Assembly (NCBI GenBank): GCA_903921835.1
Contig: CAIXRL010000616.1
Coordinates: 1 to 8,843, forward strand
Length of the DNA stretch: 8,843 bases
Direction of reading: 5' to 3'
Source: Candidatus Eiseniibacteriota bacterium
GTDB taxonomy: Bacteria; Eisenbacteria; RBG-16-71-46
In this document: piece after piece, positions 1 to 7,728 of the stretch
How the letters are laid out: every line of letters starts with the position of its first letter
Numbering within the stretch: the first letter of the stretch is position 1
Made by a program: the position numbers and the translations under genes
Notes under the pieces: generated by a model
What the model was told of the DNA's origin: nothing
Seen by the model: the letters and a program-made list of their open reading frames with translations, nothing else
The model's database searches: none

Positions 1-408
1 CAGCCGCGAGAAGATCGCCCGGCCGGACCCACCTTCGGTGGGTACCCCGGAACCGTGTTGTCCACACGATGAGGACAGCGGCCGGTCGAGCTTCGCAGCA
101 GATGACGCGCAGATCGCGCTCGCAGGCGGCGGGCTCATGAATACTCCGGGCTAGCAGCAGGCCCGCGTATTGGAGGAGGATGCCGGGGGCGAACTTCCCG
201 ATCGAGAATGGTCGACGCCGGTTTGCCGGGCGGGGCACTCCTCGAAGCGGCCGGCGCGGCGGGGCGGCCCCAGGCGGGTTCGGGCGCCGGTGCTTCCGGA
301 CCGGACCGCGGGTGGGCACGCTCTTCCCTGGATGCCGCCAGCCCCCCGGCGTATTCGGACCAGGATGCGTGACCCGGCGCGTCCCGCGTCGCACGCGCGT
401 CACGCCTC
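1..408. other. Upstream region with no supportable gene
   Basis: I see no convincing gene here. A short frame is open from the left edge to a TAG at 152-154 and could be the tail of an upstream gene, but its product has no recognisable features. The other forward frames stop at 70-72 and 138-140. The stretch from 155 to 408 is GC-rich and open in several frames on both strands, as expected from composition alone. A small stem (CGGGC 147-151 with GCCCG 161-165) has no T-run after it, so it is not a clear terminator. The region probably separates the operon from an unrelated upstream gene. Confidence 0.6.
19..85 (+). other. Possible three-way-junction RNA fold of unknown identity
   Basis: Bases 19-25 can pair with 79-85 (seven G-C pairs). 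Inside this, ACCCACC at 27-33 pairs perfectly with GGTGGGT at 37-43 around a three-base loop, and TGTCC at 59-63 pairs with GGACA at 73-77. The three stems are mutually compatible. I do not recognise it as a known riboswitch or structured RNA. Chance folding is common at this GC content, and part of the segment may be the coding tail of an upstream gene, so support is weak. Confidence 0.15.
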
Positions 409-437
409 TTGACAGCCGCCCGCCCCCGGAGCATTCT
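409..437 (+). promoter_or_regulatory. Candidate sigma-70-type promoter of the operon
   Basis: A perfect TTGACA box (409-414) is followed by a 17-base spacer and then CATTCT (432-437), which matches three of six positions of the TATAAT consensus. It is the only good -35 box in the GC-rich upstream region and lies about 120 bases before the first gene. The weak -10 adjoins an AT-rich inverted repeat, an arrangement typical of a repressible promoter. The true start point cannot be read from sequence. Confidence 0.45.
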
Positions 438-458
438 TTGTTCGGAAGCCTAACAAAG
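436..458 (+). promoter_or_regulatory. Candidate ROK-repressor operator (inverted repeat)
   Basis: The arms CTTTGTT (436-442) and AACAAAG (452-458) are exact reverse complements separated by nine bases. Inside the spacer GG (444-445) and CC (449-450) keep the same dyad, centred on 447. The arms are an AT-rich island in an otherwise very GC-rich region. Operators of ROK regulators such as NagC, Mlc and XylR are known to have AT-rich inverted arms with a similar spacing. The site overlaps the end of the candidate -10 and the expected transcription start, so binding there would block initiation. Assignment to the ROK protein encoded at 1990-3243 is inferred from proximity and form. Confidence 0.5.
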
Positions 459-474
459 CTCGCGCGACGCGAGC
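458..474 (+). promoter_or_regulatory. Perfect leader hairpin next to the operator
   Basis: GCTCGCG (458-464) and CGCGAGC (468-474) are exact reverse complements around a three-base loop, sharing base 458 with the end of the AT-rich inverted repeat. In the transcript it would be a strong GC stem at or near the 5' end of the leader. It has no T-run after it, so termination is unlikely. A role in mRNA stability is possible but unproven, and GC composition makes chance stems frequent. Confidence 0.3.
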
Positions 475-521
475 GCCGTCCCCGGTGCACCGTCACCGCG
501 GACCAGGACCCAACCCCTCGC

Positions 522-527
522 GGGAGG
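522..527 (+). promoter_or_regulatory. Ribosome binding site that sets the lipoprotein start
   Basis: GGGAGG lies six bases before the ATG at 534. It supports that start over the in-frame ATG at 180, whose own GGAGGAGG directly abuts the start codon with no spacing. Confidence 0.7.
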
Positions 528-533
528 CGCGGC

Positions 534-1943
534 ATGACTTTCAGGAACCCCGTTCGGTTCATCCTCTTGATCGCCGCGTGCGTGCTGGCGGCGGGATGTT
601 CGCACAAGTCCAGCCTGGAGCCATGGATCCCGAGCACGGACCCGGTCGTGTTCAAGGACACGTTCGGCGATCACCTTACCTGGCAGGCGTTCGGCGACTC
701 CAAGCTGGACGCGCTCTCGCTCGACACGGTCGAGAAGTACGAGGGCACGACGTCGCTCAAGTTCGTGGTCCCGGCCAGCGGCAGCTACGCCGGCGGCGCG
801 ATCACCGTGGTCGGGATCAACCGGCAGCGGAACCTCTCCGGCTACAACGCGATCAGCTTCTGGGCCAGGGCGAGCCGCGCGGTGCAGCTCGACGTGGCGG
901 GCTTCGGCAACGACAACACCGGAACGTCCAGGTACACCGCGCAGCGGGAGTGGATCCCGGCGAGCGCGGGCAACGCTGCGATCACGGGGATCGCGCTCAC
1001 CACCGACTGGACCCAGTTCTGGATCCCGATCCCCAACGCAGCCCGGCTCACCGCCGAGGGCGGCATGTTCTTCGTCTCCGAGGGCCCCAAGCCCGGCAGC
1101 GCGTTCTCGTTCTGGATCGACGACATCGAGTTCGTCAGGCTGGGCACGATCTCGAACAAGGTCCCCGCGCTCACCACGACCACTCTAAACGGCATCGCCG
1201 GCACCGCGCTGGGACTCGACAAACTCACCAAGACGGTGTTCACCATGACCGGCCTCCCGGTGACGGTGACGCACAGCCCGGCCTACTTCGACTACATCAC
1301 GTCCGATGCGACTGTTGCAGTGCCCGTCCCGGGCGGCGTGCAGGTCGTCGCCGGCGGCACGGCGAGCATCACGGCGAAAATGCTGGGCATCGCCGCCACC
1401 GGCACGGTAACGGTCAACGCCACGCTGCCGCCGCCCACGGCGGCGCCCACACCCACGCTGCCCGGCTCGAGCGTGATCTCGATGTTCAGCGACGCCTACC
1501 CCAACTGGCCGGTGGAAACGTGGTCGGCCAACTGGGCCCAGAAGGGGGGCGTTCCTCGAGTCGACGACATCTCCGTCGCGGGCAACCCCACCAAGCGCTA
1601 CATGAACCTCAACAACCAAACCTGGGCCGGCATCGTCTTCGCCGCGCACCCGATCGACGCCACCGCGATGACCGCCTTCCACATGGACGTCTGGGCGCCC
1701 GTGGGAGCCACGTTCCTGGTGAAGTTGGTGGAGTTCACCGCCTCGGGCACGCTCTCCAGCCAGTCCCAGCTTACGTTCAACGCCGCGTCCACCCCGCCCT
1801 TCACGAGCGGCGCGTGGATGCCGCTCGAGATCCCGCTCGCCAACTTCGCCGAGCTCACCTCGCGCTCGCACCTGTCCCAGCTCGTGATCTTGTCACCCGA
1901 CGCGAGCATCGTCTACGTGGACAACGTCTACTTCCACAAATAG
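534..1943 (+). CDS. Modular carbohydrate-binding surface lipoprotein (two binding-type domains and an Ig-like domain)
   Basis: The 469-residue product probably binds glucan at the cell surface; no catalytic motif is visible. It begins with a short basic, then hydrophobic signal ending in the lipobox LAAGC, with Cys22 as the likely lipidated residue. Residues about 35-203 look like a galactose-binding-fold (CBM-like) beta-sandwich, ending in FSFWIDDIEFVRL. Residues about 207-295 read as a bacterial Ig-like domain of the Big_2 kind (VVAGGTASITAKMLGIAATGT is its usual end). A Pro/Thr/Ala linker (299-310) leads to a C-terminal domain (313-469) starting VISMFSDAYPNWPVETW and ending VYVDNVYFHK, a form I associate with C-terminal modules of GH16 laminarinases and laminarin-locus proteins, notably in Bacteroidetes. 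The 534 start is chosen because it puts the signal peptide at the N-terminus. First gene of the operon. The architecture is clear; glucan specificity is inferred. Confidence 0.8.
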   Translation: MTFRNPVRFILLIAACVLAAGCSHKSSLEPWIPSTDPVVFKDTFGDHLTWQAFGDSKLDALSLDTVEKYEGTTSLKFVVPASGSYAGGAITVVGINRQRNLSGYNAISFWARASRAVQLDVAGFGNDNTGTSRYTAQREWIPASAGNAAITGIALTTDWTQFWIPIPNAARLTAEGGMFFVSEGPKPGSAFSFWIDDIEFVRLGTISNKVPALTTTTLNGIAGTALGLDKLTKTVFTMTGLPVTVTHSPAYFDYITSDATVAVPVPGGVQVVAGGTASITAKMLGIAATGTVTVNATLPPPTAAPTPTLPGSSVISMFSDAYPNWPVETWSANWAQKGGVPRVDDISVAGNPTKRYMNLNNQTWAGIVFAAHPIDATAMTAFHMDVWAPVGATFLVKLVEFTASGTLSSQSQLTFNAASTPPFTSGAWMPLEIPLANFAELTSRSHLSQLVILSPDASIVYVDNVYFHK

Positions 1944-1989
1944 TCTCCGCTCCTCCACCGGATCCGATCCAAACGAGGACGGAAGGCTC

Positions 1990-3243
1990 ATGAAGCCACA
2001 GGCGACAACCCGAAGCGGTACCCGACGCGCGGACCCGGCGCGTCCCAAAGCGCTCTCGCACGCTGTGCTGCGCATGATCTGGGACCAGCACCGCATCTCG
2101 CGCGCCGAGATCGCGCGGCGCACGGGGCTGTCGCGCTCCACGGTGACCGAGATCGTGGACGAACTGCTGCCCATGGGGCTGGTCGCCGAGGTCGGCGTCG
2201 AGCCATCGCGCGGCGGGCGGCCACCCATCGTGCTCGAGTTCAACTACCAGGCTGGCTGCATCCTGGGGGTCGACCTGGGAGCGGCGCACATCGCGGTGGC
2301 GCTCATGGACCTGCGCGGCCAGATCCTCGCGTGGCAGCACCGCGTGCACCCGGTGCGCACGGACCCCGAGGGTACGCGCGCGCTCATCAACGAGCTGTGC
2401 TCGGCCTGTCTGGCCTCCCGGCCGGGAAGCCGGAAGCTGCTCGTGGGGATCGGCATCGCGGCCCCCTGCCCCGTGGATCCGAATCACCCCGAGCGCTTCT
2501 CCGAGATCGTGCTTCCGGAGTGGCACGGACGCGGCGGTTTCAAGCAGATGGCGACGCGCTTCAAGGTGCCGGTCATGGTGGACAATGACGCCAACCTGGG
2601 CGCGCTCGCCGAGCGCTGGTGGGGCGCGGGCCGCGGCGTCGACGACTTCGCGTACGTGAAGGTGGCGACGGGCGTGGGCTCCGGTCACTTCGTGCTGGGC
2701 AAGGTCTACCGTGGCGCCACCGGCGTCGCGGGCGAGATCGGGCATGTGGCGATCGATCCGTACGGCAAGCCGTGTATCTGTGGCCTGCGCGGCTGCCTGG
2801 CCACGCTGGTCGGGGCGCCCGCTCTGGTCGAGCGCGCGCAGGAACTGCTCGCGCGGCACCCGAAGAGCGTGCTCGCGAGCCAGGCGATCACGATCGACTC
2901 CATCGAGGACGCCGCGCTCGCGAGTGACCCGCTGGGTCTCGAGATCGTGCACGAGGCGGCGGGGCACCTCGGCATCGCCATCGCCGGCCTGCTCAACCTG
3001 ATGAACCCGCGGCTCGTCATCCTGGGCGGCGGTCTGTGCCGCCTGGGCGACCTGCTGCTCGATCCGCTGCGCGACGTGACGCGCAGCCGCACGCTGATCA
3101 GCTCGCTCACCGCCGCCAACGTGCAGACGAGCGAGCTGGGGCCGCGCTCGATCGCCGTCGGCGCGGCGACCTACGTGCTCGACGCGGCGCTGGACGACGC
3201 ACGGATGTTCCCCAGGCTGCAGGACGGAGCGAAGACCGCATGA
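1990..3243 (+). CDS. ROK-family transcriptional repressor
   Basis: A 417-residue cytoplasmic sugar-responsive regulator of the NagC/XylR/Mlc type, close to usual length. A winged helix-turn-helix lies at about 22-75 (SRAEIARRTGLSRSTVTEIV is the recognition segment). The ROK domain follows. It keeps the catalytic-type Asp in DNDAN (198-202), the sugar/zinc motif EIGH (249-252) and the zinc cysteines Cys262, Cys264 and Cys269 in CICGLRGC. The usual ATP loop DxGxT is altered to DLGAAH (95-100), and the Glu normally ending CxCGxxGCxE is Ala271, so kinase activity is unlikely and sugar contacts may differ. A purine-rich site (GGAAGG, 1981-1986) precedes the ATG. It lies 46 bases after the lipoprotein gene and its stop overlaps the GH16 start. 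It probably represses its own operon from the inverted repeat at 436-458, with a beta-glucan breakdown product as inducer; the ligand is inferred. Confidence 0.93.
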   Translation: MKPQATTRSGTRRADPARPKALSHAVLRMIWDQHRISRAEIARRTGLSRSTVTEIVDELLPMGLVAEVGVEPSRGGRPPIVLEFNYQAGCILGVDLGAAHIAVALMDLRGQILAWQHRVHPVRTDPEGTRALINELCSACLASRPGSRKLLVGIGIAAPCPVDPNHPERFSEIVLPEWHGRGGFKQMATRFKVPVMVDNDANLGALAERWWGAGRGVDDFAYVKVATGVGSGHFVLGKVYRGATGVAGEIGHVAIDPYGKPCICGLRGCLATLVGAPALVERAQELLARHPKSVLASQAITIDSIEDAALASDPLGLEIVHEAAGHLGIAIAGLLNLMNPRLVILGGGLCRLGDLLLDPLRDVTRSRTLISSLTAANVQTSELGPRSIAVGAATYVLDAALDDARMFPRLQDGAKTA

Positions 3244-4067
3244 TCCGCATGGCTCCGGTGCTGGGCAGGATCGCCCTGGTGCTGGCGATCCCGCTCGTCG
3301 CGCTCGCGAGCGGCACGGCCTGCGCCAGGAAGGCGACGGCGCCGAAGACCGTGCTGACGTGGCAGGACGAGTTTGACGGACCCGCGGGGCAGCTGCCCGA
3401 CCCGTCCAGGTGGGCCTTCGACGTCGGCACCGGCTGGGGCAACGCGCAACTCGAGTACGACACGGTGCGGCCCGAGAACGTCTCGCTGGACGGCTCCGGG
3501 CACCTCTCCATCACCGCGCGCCACGAGGACTGGCTGGGCCAGGACTACACGTCGGGCCGCATCAGCACCCGCGGCAAGTTCGAGCAGTCGGGCGGCCGCT
3601 TCGAGGCGCGCATGCGCATGCCGAGCGGACAGGGCATGTGGCCCGCGTTCTGGCTGCTCGGCAACGACATCGCCACCGCGCCCTGGCCGGCCTGCGGCGA
3701 GGTGGACATCATGGAGTACCGCGGGCAGGAGCCCTTGATCGTGCACGGCAGCCTGCACGGCCCCGGCTACTCGGGCGGCAGCGCGCTGACCCGCGCGTAC
3801 AGCGCGCCCGCCCCGCTCGACAGCGCGTTCCACGTCTACGCGGTGGACTGGAGCGCGAGCAGGATCACCTGGGAGCTGGACGGTTTCGTGTACAGCACGA
3901 TCACGCCGGCCAACGTTCCCACGGGCGACGCCTGGGTCTTCAACCACTCCTTCTTCATCGTCCTGGACCTCGCCGTGGGGGGCAACTTCGTCGGCTCGCC
4001 CAGCAGCAGCACACCCTTCCCGCAGGCGCTGCTGGTGGACTACGTGCGCGTGTACAGGAGTTCTTAG
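3240..4067 (+). CDS. GH16 endo-beta-1,3(4)-glucanase (laminarinase-like) lipoprotein
   Basis: A 275-residue retaining glycoside hydrolase that should cleave internal beta-1,3 (or mixed beta-1,3/1,4) glucan linkages outside the cytoplasm. The catalytic motif EVDIME occupies residues 154-159: Glu154 nucleophile, Asp156 helper, Glu159 acid/base. The Met inside the motif marks the beta-bulge type common to laminarinases. Other hallmarks are WGNAQLEYDT (66-75), SGRISTRGKFEQSGGRFEAR (105-124), GQGMWPAFWLLG (130-141) and the terminal strand VDYVRVYR (266-273). A hydrophobic signal ends in ASGTAC with Cys28; this fits a permissive lipobox, but Gly at -3 is unusual, so secretion is surer than lipidation. 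There is no carbohydrate-binding module, only the catalytic domain. The ATG overlaps the ROK stop by four bases, with GGAG at 3226-3229; Met4 is a less likely alternative start. Exact glucan preference cannot be read from sequence. Confidence 0.92.
   Translation: MIRMAPVLGRIALVLAIPLVALASGTACARKATAPKTVLTWQDEFDGPAGQLPDPSRWAFDVGTGWGNAQLEYDTVRPENVSLDGSGHLSITARHEDWLGQDYTSGRISTRGKFEQSGGRFEARMRMPSGQGMWPAFWLLGNDIATAPWPACGEVDIMEYRGQEPLIVHGSLHGPGYSGGSALTRAYSAPAPLDSAFHVYAVDWSASRITWELDGFVYSTITPANVPTGDAWVFNHSFFIVLDLAVGGNFVGSPSSSTPFPQALLVDYVRVYRSS
4056..4060 (+). promoter_or_regulatory. Ribosome binding site of the solute-binding protein gene
   Basis: AGGAG lies inside the end of the GH16 gene, eight bases before the ATG at 4069. 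The start comes one base after the GH16 stop, so reinitiation or coupled translation is likely. Confidence 0.7.
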
Positions 4068-4068
4068 G

Positions 4069-5820
4069 ATGGGAACGTTCCCGCAGCGACGGGCGTCCCT
4101 GCTGGCACCGCTGTTCGCGCTCGGCTTCGCGCTCCTGCTCGCGCTGCTCGTGGCGGGCTGCGGCGCGCGCAAGCGGGCAGCGCTGCCACCCAGCGTGCTG
4201 GTCGTTTCGCAGGAGCAGCAGGCGTCGTGGGTGCGGAACTTCAACCCGCTCACGACCGCGACCTCGGCACGCTGGCCTACGCTGGCGGGCATCTACGAAC
4301 CGCTGTTCGTGTTCAACAGCGTCAAGGGCGACCTGGTGCCGTGGCTCGCCACCGCGAGCGAGTGGCGCGAGGGCAACCGCGTGCTGCGCCTCACCACGCG
4401 CGCCGGCGTGCTCTGGTCCGACGGGCAGCCGTACTCGGCGCAGGACGTGGCGTTCACGTTCGACCTGCTCCGCCGCTTCCCCGCGCTCGACCGGCGCGGC
4501 GTGTGGAGCTTCGTCGAGGGCGTCGGCGCCGTGGACGACCACACCGTGGACTTCCGCTTCAAGCGCGTGTTCATCCCGGGCGCCAGCGAGATCGCGGCGC
4601 AGCAGATCGTGCCGCGGCACGTGTGGGAGTCGATCAAGGACCCGGTCGCGTTCGCCAACGAGAACCCGGTGGCCACGGGGCCGTTCACCGAGGTGCGCAC
4701 CTTCCAGAACCAGGTCTACGAGCTGGGGCGCAACCCGCACTACTGGCAGCCGGGGCTCCCGCGCATGAGCGCGATCCGCTGCCCGGCGTTCCCGGGCAAC
4801 GACCGCGCCAACCTCGCGCTCGTGTTCGACGAGGTGGACTGGGCGGGCAACTTCGTGCCGGCCATCGACCGCGTGTTCGTGCACCGCGCGCCCAAGGCGC
4901 ACGGCTACTGGTTCCCGCTCACGGGCAGCAGCATCTTCCTGTACGCGAATACGCGCCGGGCGCCGTTCGACGACGTGCGCGTGCGCAAGGCGCTCAGCAT
5001 GGCGATCGACCGCGACCTGCTCGTGGACGTGGCGCTCTACCGCTACTCGCGCCCCGCGGACGCCACGGGACTTTCGGACGCGTTCTCGACCTGGCGCGAT
5101 TCCACCGCGGTCGCGAACGGCGGCTGGGTGCGCCACGACGTGAAGCACGCGGCGGCGCTGCTCGATTCCGCCGACTTCCGCAAGGGCCCCGACGGCGTGC
5201 GGCTGCTGCCCAACGGCAAGCCGTGGCACTACGACATCCTCACCGTGTCGGGCTGGTCGGACTGGGTGCGCGCCGCGCAGGTGATCGCACGTGGCCTGCG
5301 CGAGGCGGGCGTCGACGCCACGGTGCGCACGTACGACTTCTCGGCGTGGTTTCAGCGCGTGCAGGAGGGCGACTTCGACCTCTCGCTGGGCTGGTCGTTC
5401 GAGGGCCCGACGCCCTACACGTTCTACCAGTGGCTCATGGCGTCCGCGACGGTGAAGCCCACGGGAGTCGCGTCCATGGGCAACTGGCACCGCTACGGCA
5501 GCGCCGAGGCCGATCGCGCGCTGGCCGCGTTCGAGCGCGAGGCGGACCCGGCCGCGCAGCACCGGCTGTGCGCCGAGCTGCAGCGCGTGTTCGTGGCCGA
5601 GGCGCCCGCCATACCGCTGTATCCGAACCCGTCGTGGGCGGAGTACAACAGCGGCCGGATCGATGGCTTCCCGTCGAAGACCGCCCCGTACGCGGATGCG
5701 TCGCCCAACAAGTTCGACCGCGGCGAGTGCCTGCTGGTGCTGACGAGGCTGGCGCCGCACGCGTCGTCACCCGGGGCCGCGTCACCACAGGCAGCGCCGG
5801 CGAACGGAGGGACGCGATGA
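4069..5820 (+). CDS. ABC transporter family-5 solute-binding lipoprotein, probably for beta-gluco-oligosaccharides
   Basis: A 583-residue extracytoplasmic receptor that delivers ligand to the permeases encoded next. The signal peptide ends in LLVAGC with Cys31 lipidated. The SBP_bac_5 fold is shown by IYEPLFVFNSVKGDLVPWLA (75-94), RAGVLWSDGQPYSAQDVAFT (111-130), VATGPF (201-206) and RNPHYW (221-226). The family is often labelled peptide/nickel binding. However, GNDRANLALVFDEVDWAGNF, the nearby HGYWFPLTGSSIFLYANT stretch and the later ADATGLSDAF resemble the branch that includes Thermotoga cellobiose/laminaribiose binders such as TM0031, and the operon partners are a GH16 enzyme and a ROK regulator. 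I therefore favour oligosaccharide over peptide. The C-terminus carries an Ala/Pro/Ser-rich tail of about 25 residues. The stop overlaps the next ATG by four bases. Family assignment is firm; ligand is inferred. Confidence 0.9.
   Translation: MGTFPQRRASLLAPLFALGFALLLALLVAGCGARKRAALPPSVLVVSQEQQASWVRNFNPLTTATSARWPTLAGIYEPLFVFNSVKGDLVPWLATASEWREGNRVLRLTTRAGVLWSDGQPYSAQDVAFTFDLLRRFPALDRRGVWSFVEGVGAVDDHTVDFRFKRVFIPGASEIAAQQIVPRHVWESIKDPVAFANENPVATGPFTEVRTFQNQVYELGRNPHYWQPGLPRMSAIRCPAFPGNDRANLALVFDEVDWAGNFVPAIDRVFVHRAPKAHGYWFPLTGSSIFLYANTRRAPFDDVRVRKALSMAIDRDLLVDVALYRYSRPADATGLSDAFSTWRDSTAVANGGWVRHDVKHAAALLDSADFRKGPDGVRLLPNGKPWHYDILTVSGWSDWVRAAQVIARGLREAGVDATVRTYDFSAWFQRVQEGDFDLSLGWSFEGPTPYTFYQWLMASATVKPTGVASMGNWHRYGSAEADRALAAFEREADPAAQHRLCAELQRVFVAEAPAIPLYPNPSWAEYNSGRIDGFPSKTAPYADASPNKFDRGECLLVLTRLAPHASSPGAASPQAAPANGGTR
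5806..5811 (+). promoter_or_regulatory. Ribosome binding site of the first permease gene
   Basis: GGAGGG lies five bases before the ATG at 5817. It fixes this start within a reading frame that stays open far upstream through the binding-protein gene. Confidence 0.75.
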
Positions 5821-6800
5821 GGTTCCTGCTCCGCCGTCTCGGCTTCTACCTGGTCGCGGCCTGGGTGGCGCTGACGCTGAACTTCTTCCTGCCCCGGCTC
5901 ATGCCCGGCGACCCGGCCACCGCGCTGTTCGCGCGCTTCCGCGGCCGGCTCGCGCCCGAGGCCATGCAGGCGCTGCGCGAGACGTTCGGCCTCACGCACG
6001 CCCCGCTCTGGAGCCAGTACCTCACCTACCTGGGACACGCGCTGCGCGGCGACTTCGGCATTTCGGTCGCGTACTTCCCCACTCCGGTGGTGCAGGTGAT
6101 CGGCACCGGCCTCATGTGGACGCTGTTCCTCGCGGGCAGTGCCGTCGTGGTGAGCTTCGCGATCGGCACGCTGCTCGGCGTGGCCGCCGCGTGGTGGCGG
6201 CGCGGCTGGGTGGACGCGCTGCTGCCGCCGGCGCTGGTCTTCCTGGGCGCGCTGCCCTACTTCTGGCTCGCCATGGTCGCGCTCTACGTGCTCGGCTTCA
6301 CGCTGGGCTGGTTCCCGCTCGGGCACGCGTACTCCGACGACCTCACGCCGGGCTTCAACCTCACCTTCATCGCCGATGTGGCGACGCACGCCGTGCTGCC
6401 GGTGGGTTCCATCGTGCTCGCGACGCTGGGCGGGTGGCTGCTGTCCATGCGCAACACCATGATCACCGTGCTGGGCTCGGATTACGTGAACCTGGCGCGG
6501 GCCAAGGGCCTGCACCCCGCGCGCGTGGTGCTGCGCTACGCGGCCCGCAATGCGCTGCTGCCGAGCATCACCAGCTTCGGCATGGCGCTCGGGTTCGTGC
6601 TCGGCGGCTCGCTGCTCACCGAGATCGTGTTCTCCTATCCAGGCCAGGGCTACGTGCTCGTGCAGGCGGTCCGCAACCAGGACTACCCGCTCATGCAGGG
6701 CATCTTCCTCGTGATCACGTTCGCGGTACTGGGCGCCAACTGGCTGGTCGACGTCGTCTACCTGTGGCTCGACCCGCGCATCCGGGACTCCGCGTCGTGA
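5817..6800 (+). CDS. Opp/Dpp-type ABC transporter permease (DppB-like)
   Basis: A 327-residue inner-membrane permease, normal length for DppB/OppB proteins. A first membrane helix (about 8-27) is followed by the family hallmark MPGDPAT (29-35), an extracytoplasmic segment with GDFGISVAYFPTPV (78-91), and a BPD_transp_1 core of about five helices. The cytoplasmic EAA coupling loop reads DYVNLARAKGLHPARVVLRY (222-241) and continues into RNALLPSI; this is the surface that docks the ATPase. The C-terminal WLDPRIR is typical. The ATG overlaps the binding-protein stop in ATGA, and its own stop overlaps the next start in GTGA. It should form a heterodimeric channel with the following permease. The YFPTPV segment is, to my recollection, common in oligosaccharide-type members, which fits the locus. 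Confidence 0.94.
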   Translation: MRFLLRRLGFYLVAAWVALTLNFFLPRLMPGDPATALFARFRGRLAPEAMQALRETFGLTHAPLWSQYLTYLGHALRGDFGISVAYFPTPVVQVIGTGLMWTLFLAGSAVVVSFAIGTLLGVAAAWWRRGWVDALLPPALVFLGALPYFWLAMVALYVLGFTLGWFPLGHAYSDDLTPGFNLTFIADVATHAVLPVGSIVLATLGGWLLSMRNTMITVLGSDYVNLARAKGLHPARVVLRYAARNALLPSITSFGMALGFVLGGSLLTEIVFSYPGQGYVLVQAVRNQDYPLMQGIFLVITFAVLGANWLVDVVYLWLDPRIRDSAS

Positions 6801-7728
6801 GCGGGGCCTCCGCACCCCGCGGCGCGGGTCTGGGACTTTGGGTCGACGCGATCCGCCGCGACCGCAAGGCGGCCATGGGCGCCGTGGTGCTCGCCGTGTT
6901 CGCGTTCGTCGGCCTGTTCGGCCCCATGCTGGTGGGCGACCCGCAGGCGCTGGTCGGCATCCCGCTGCAGCCGCCGACCTGGCACCACCTGCTCGGCACC
7001 ACCGGCCAGGGCCAGGACGTGCTCGCACAGCTCGTGGTCGGCACGCGTATCTCGCTGGCGATCGGCTTCGGTGTCGGCCTCGTCGTCGTGCTGATCGGAG
7101 CCCTGGTCGGCGTCACCGCCGGTTTCTACGGCGGACGCGTGGACGGGCTGCTGTCGCTGCTCTTCAACGTGTTCCTGGTCATCCCCGGCCTGCCGCTGGC
7201 GATCGTGATCGCCGCCTACCTGCCGTCCGGCCCGATGACGCTGGCGCTCGTGCTCATCGTGACCGGCTGGGCGTGGAATGCGCGCGTGCTGCGCGCGCAG
7301 ACCCTCAGCGTGCGCCAGCGCGACTTCGTCGCCGCCGCCATCGTCACGGGCGAGTCGGACCTGCGCATCATCACCAGCGAGATCCTGCCCACCATGACGT
7401 CCCTGCTCGTCGCCCAGGTCATCGGCAGCACGATCTACGCGATCGGCGCGCAGGTGGGCCTGGAGTTTCTCGGGCTGGGCGACGTCTCCACGGTGACGTG
7501 GGGCACCAACCTGTACTGGGCGCAGAACGACTCGGCCCTGCTCACCGGCGCGTGGTGGACGTTCGCGCCCACCGGATTGTGCGTCGCACTCGTGGGCTTC
7601 GGGCTCAGCATGCTCAACTCCGGCTTCGACGAGATCACCAATCCCCGGCTGCAGCTCGAGCGCGCCTGGCGCGGCCACCTCGAGCGCCGCGGCTTCAAGC
7701 CCACGCGTTCCACGCCGGTGGTGCCGGA

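Noticed and set aside
27..43. ACCCACC/GGTGGGT hairpin as a transcription terminator
   Set aside because: It is followed by ACCCCGG rather than a T-run, and it lies in a frame that may still be coding.
180..533. N-terminal extension of the lipoprotein gene from an in-frame ATG at 180
   Set aside because: It would bury the signal peptide and lipobox more than 100 residues inside the protein, it spans the promoter and operator candidates, and the added residues are Arg/Pro/Gly-rich like a composition shadow.
485..1993. 502-residue forward open frame overlapping the lipoprotein gene
   Set aside because: Low-complexity Arg/His/Gly-rich translation in the wrong frame of a gene with clear domains.
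1990..3243. ROK-family glucokinase
   Set aside because: An N-terminal helix-turn-helix is present and the ATP-binding loop is altered, which indicates a regulator.
3955..5760. 601-residue open frame on the minus strand opposite the binding-protein gene
   Set aside because: The product is rich in Arg, His, Val and Ala with no domain, and it mirrors the GC-rich codons of a clearly real gene on the + strand.
4227..5816. Long open frame running upstream of the first permease in the same frame
   Set aside because: It is an out-of-frame reading of the binding-protein gene; the permease has its own ribosome site and ATG at 5817.
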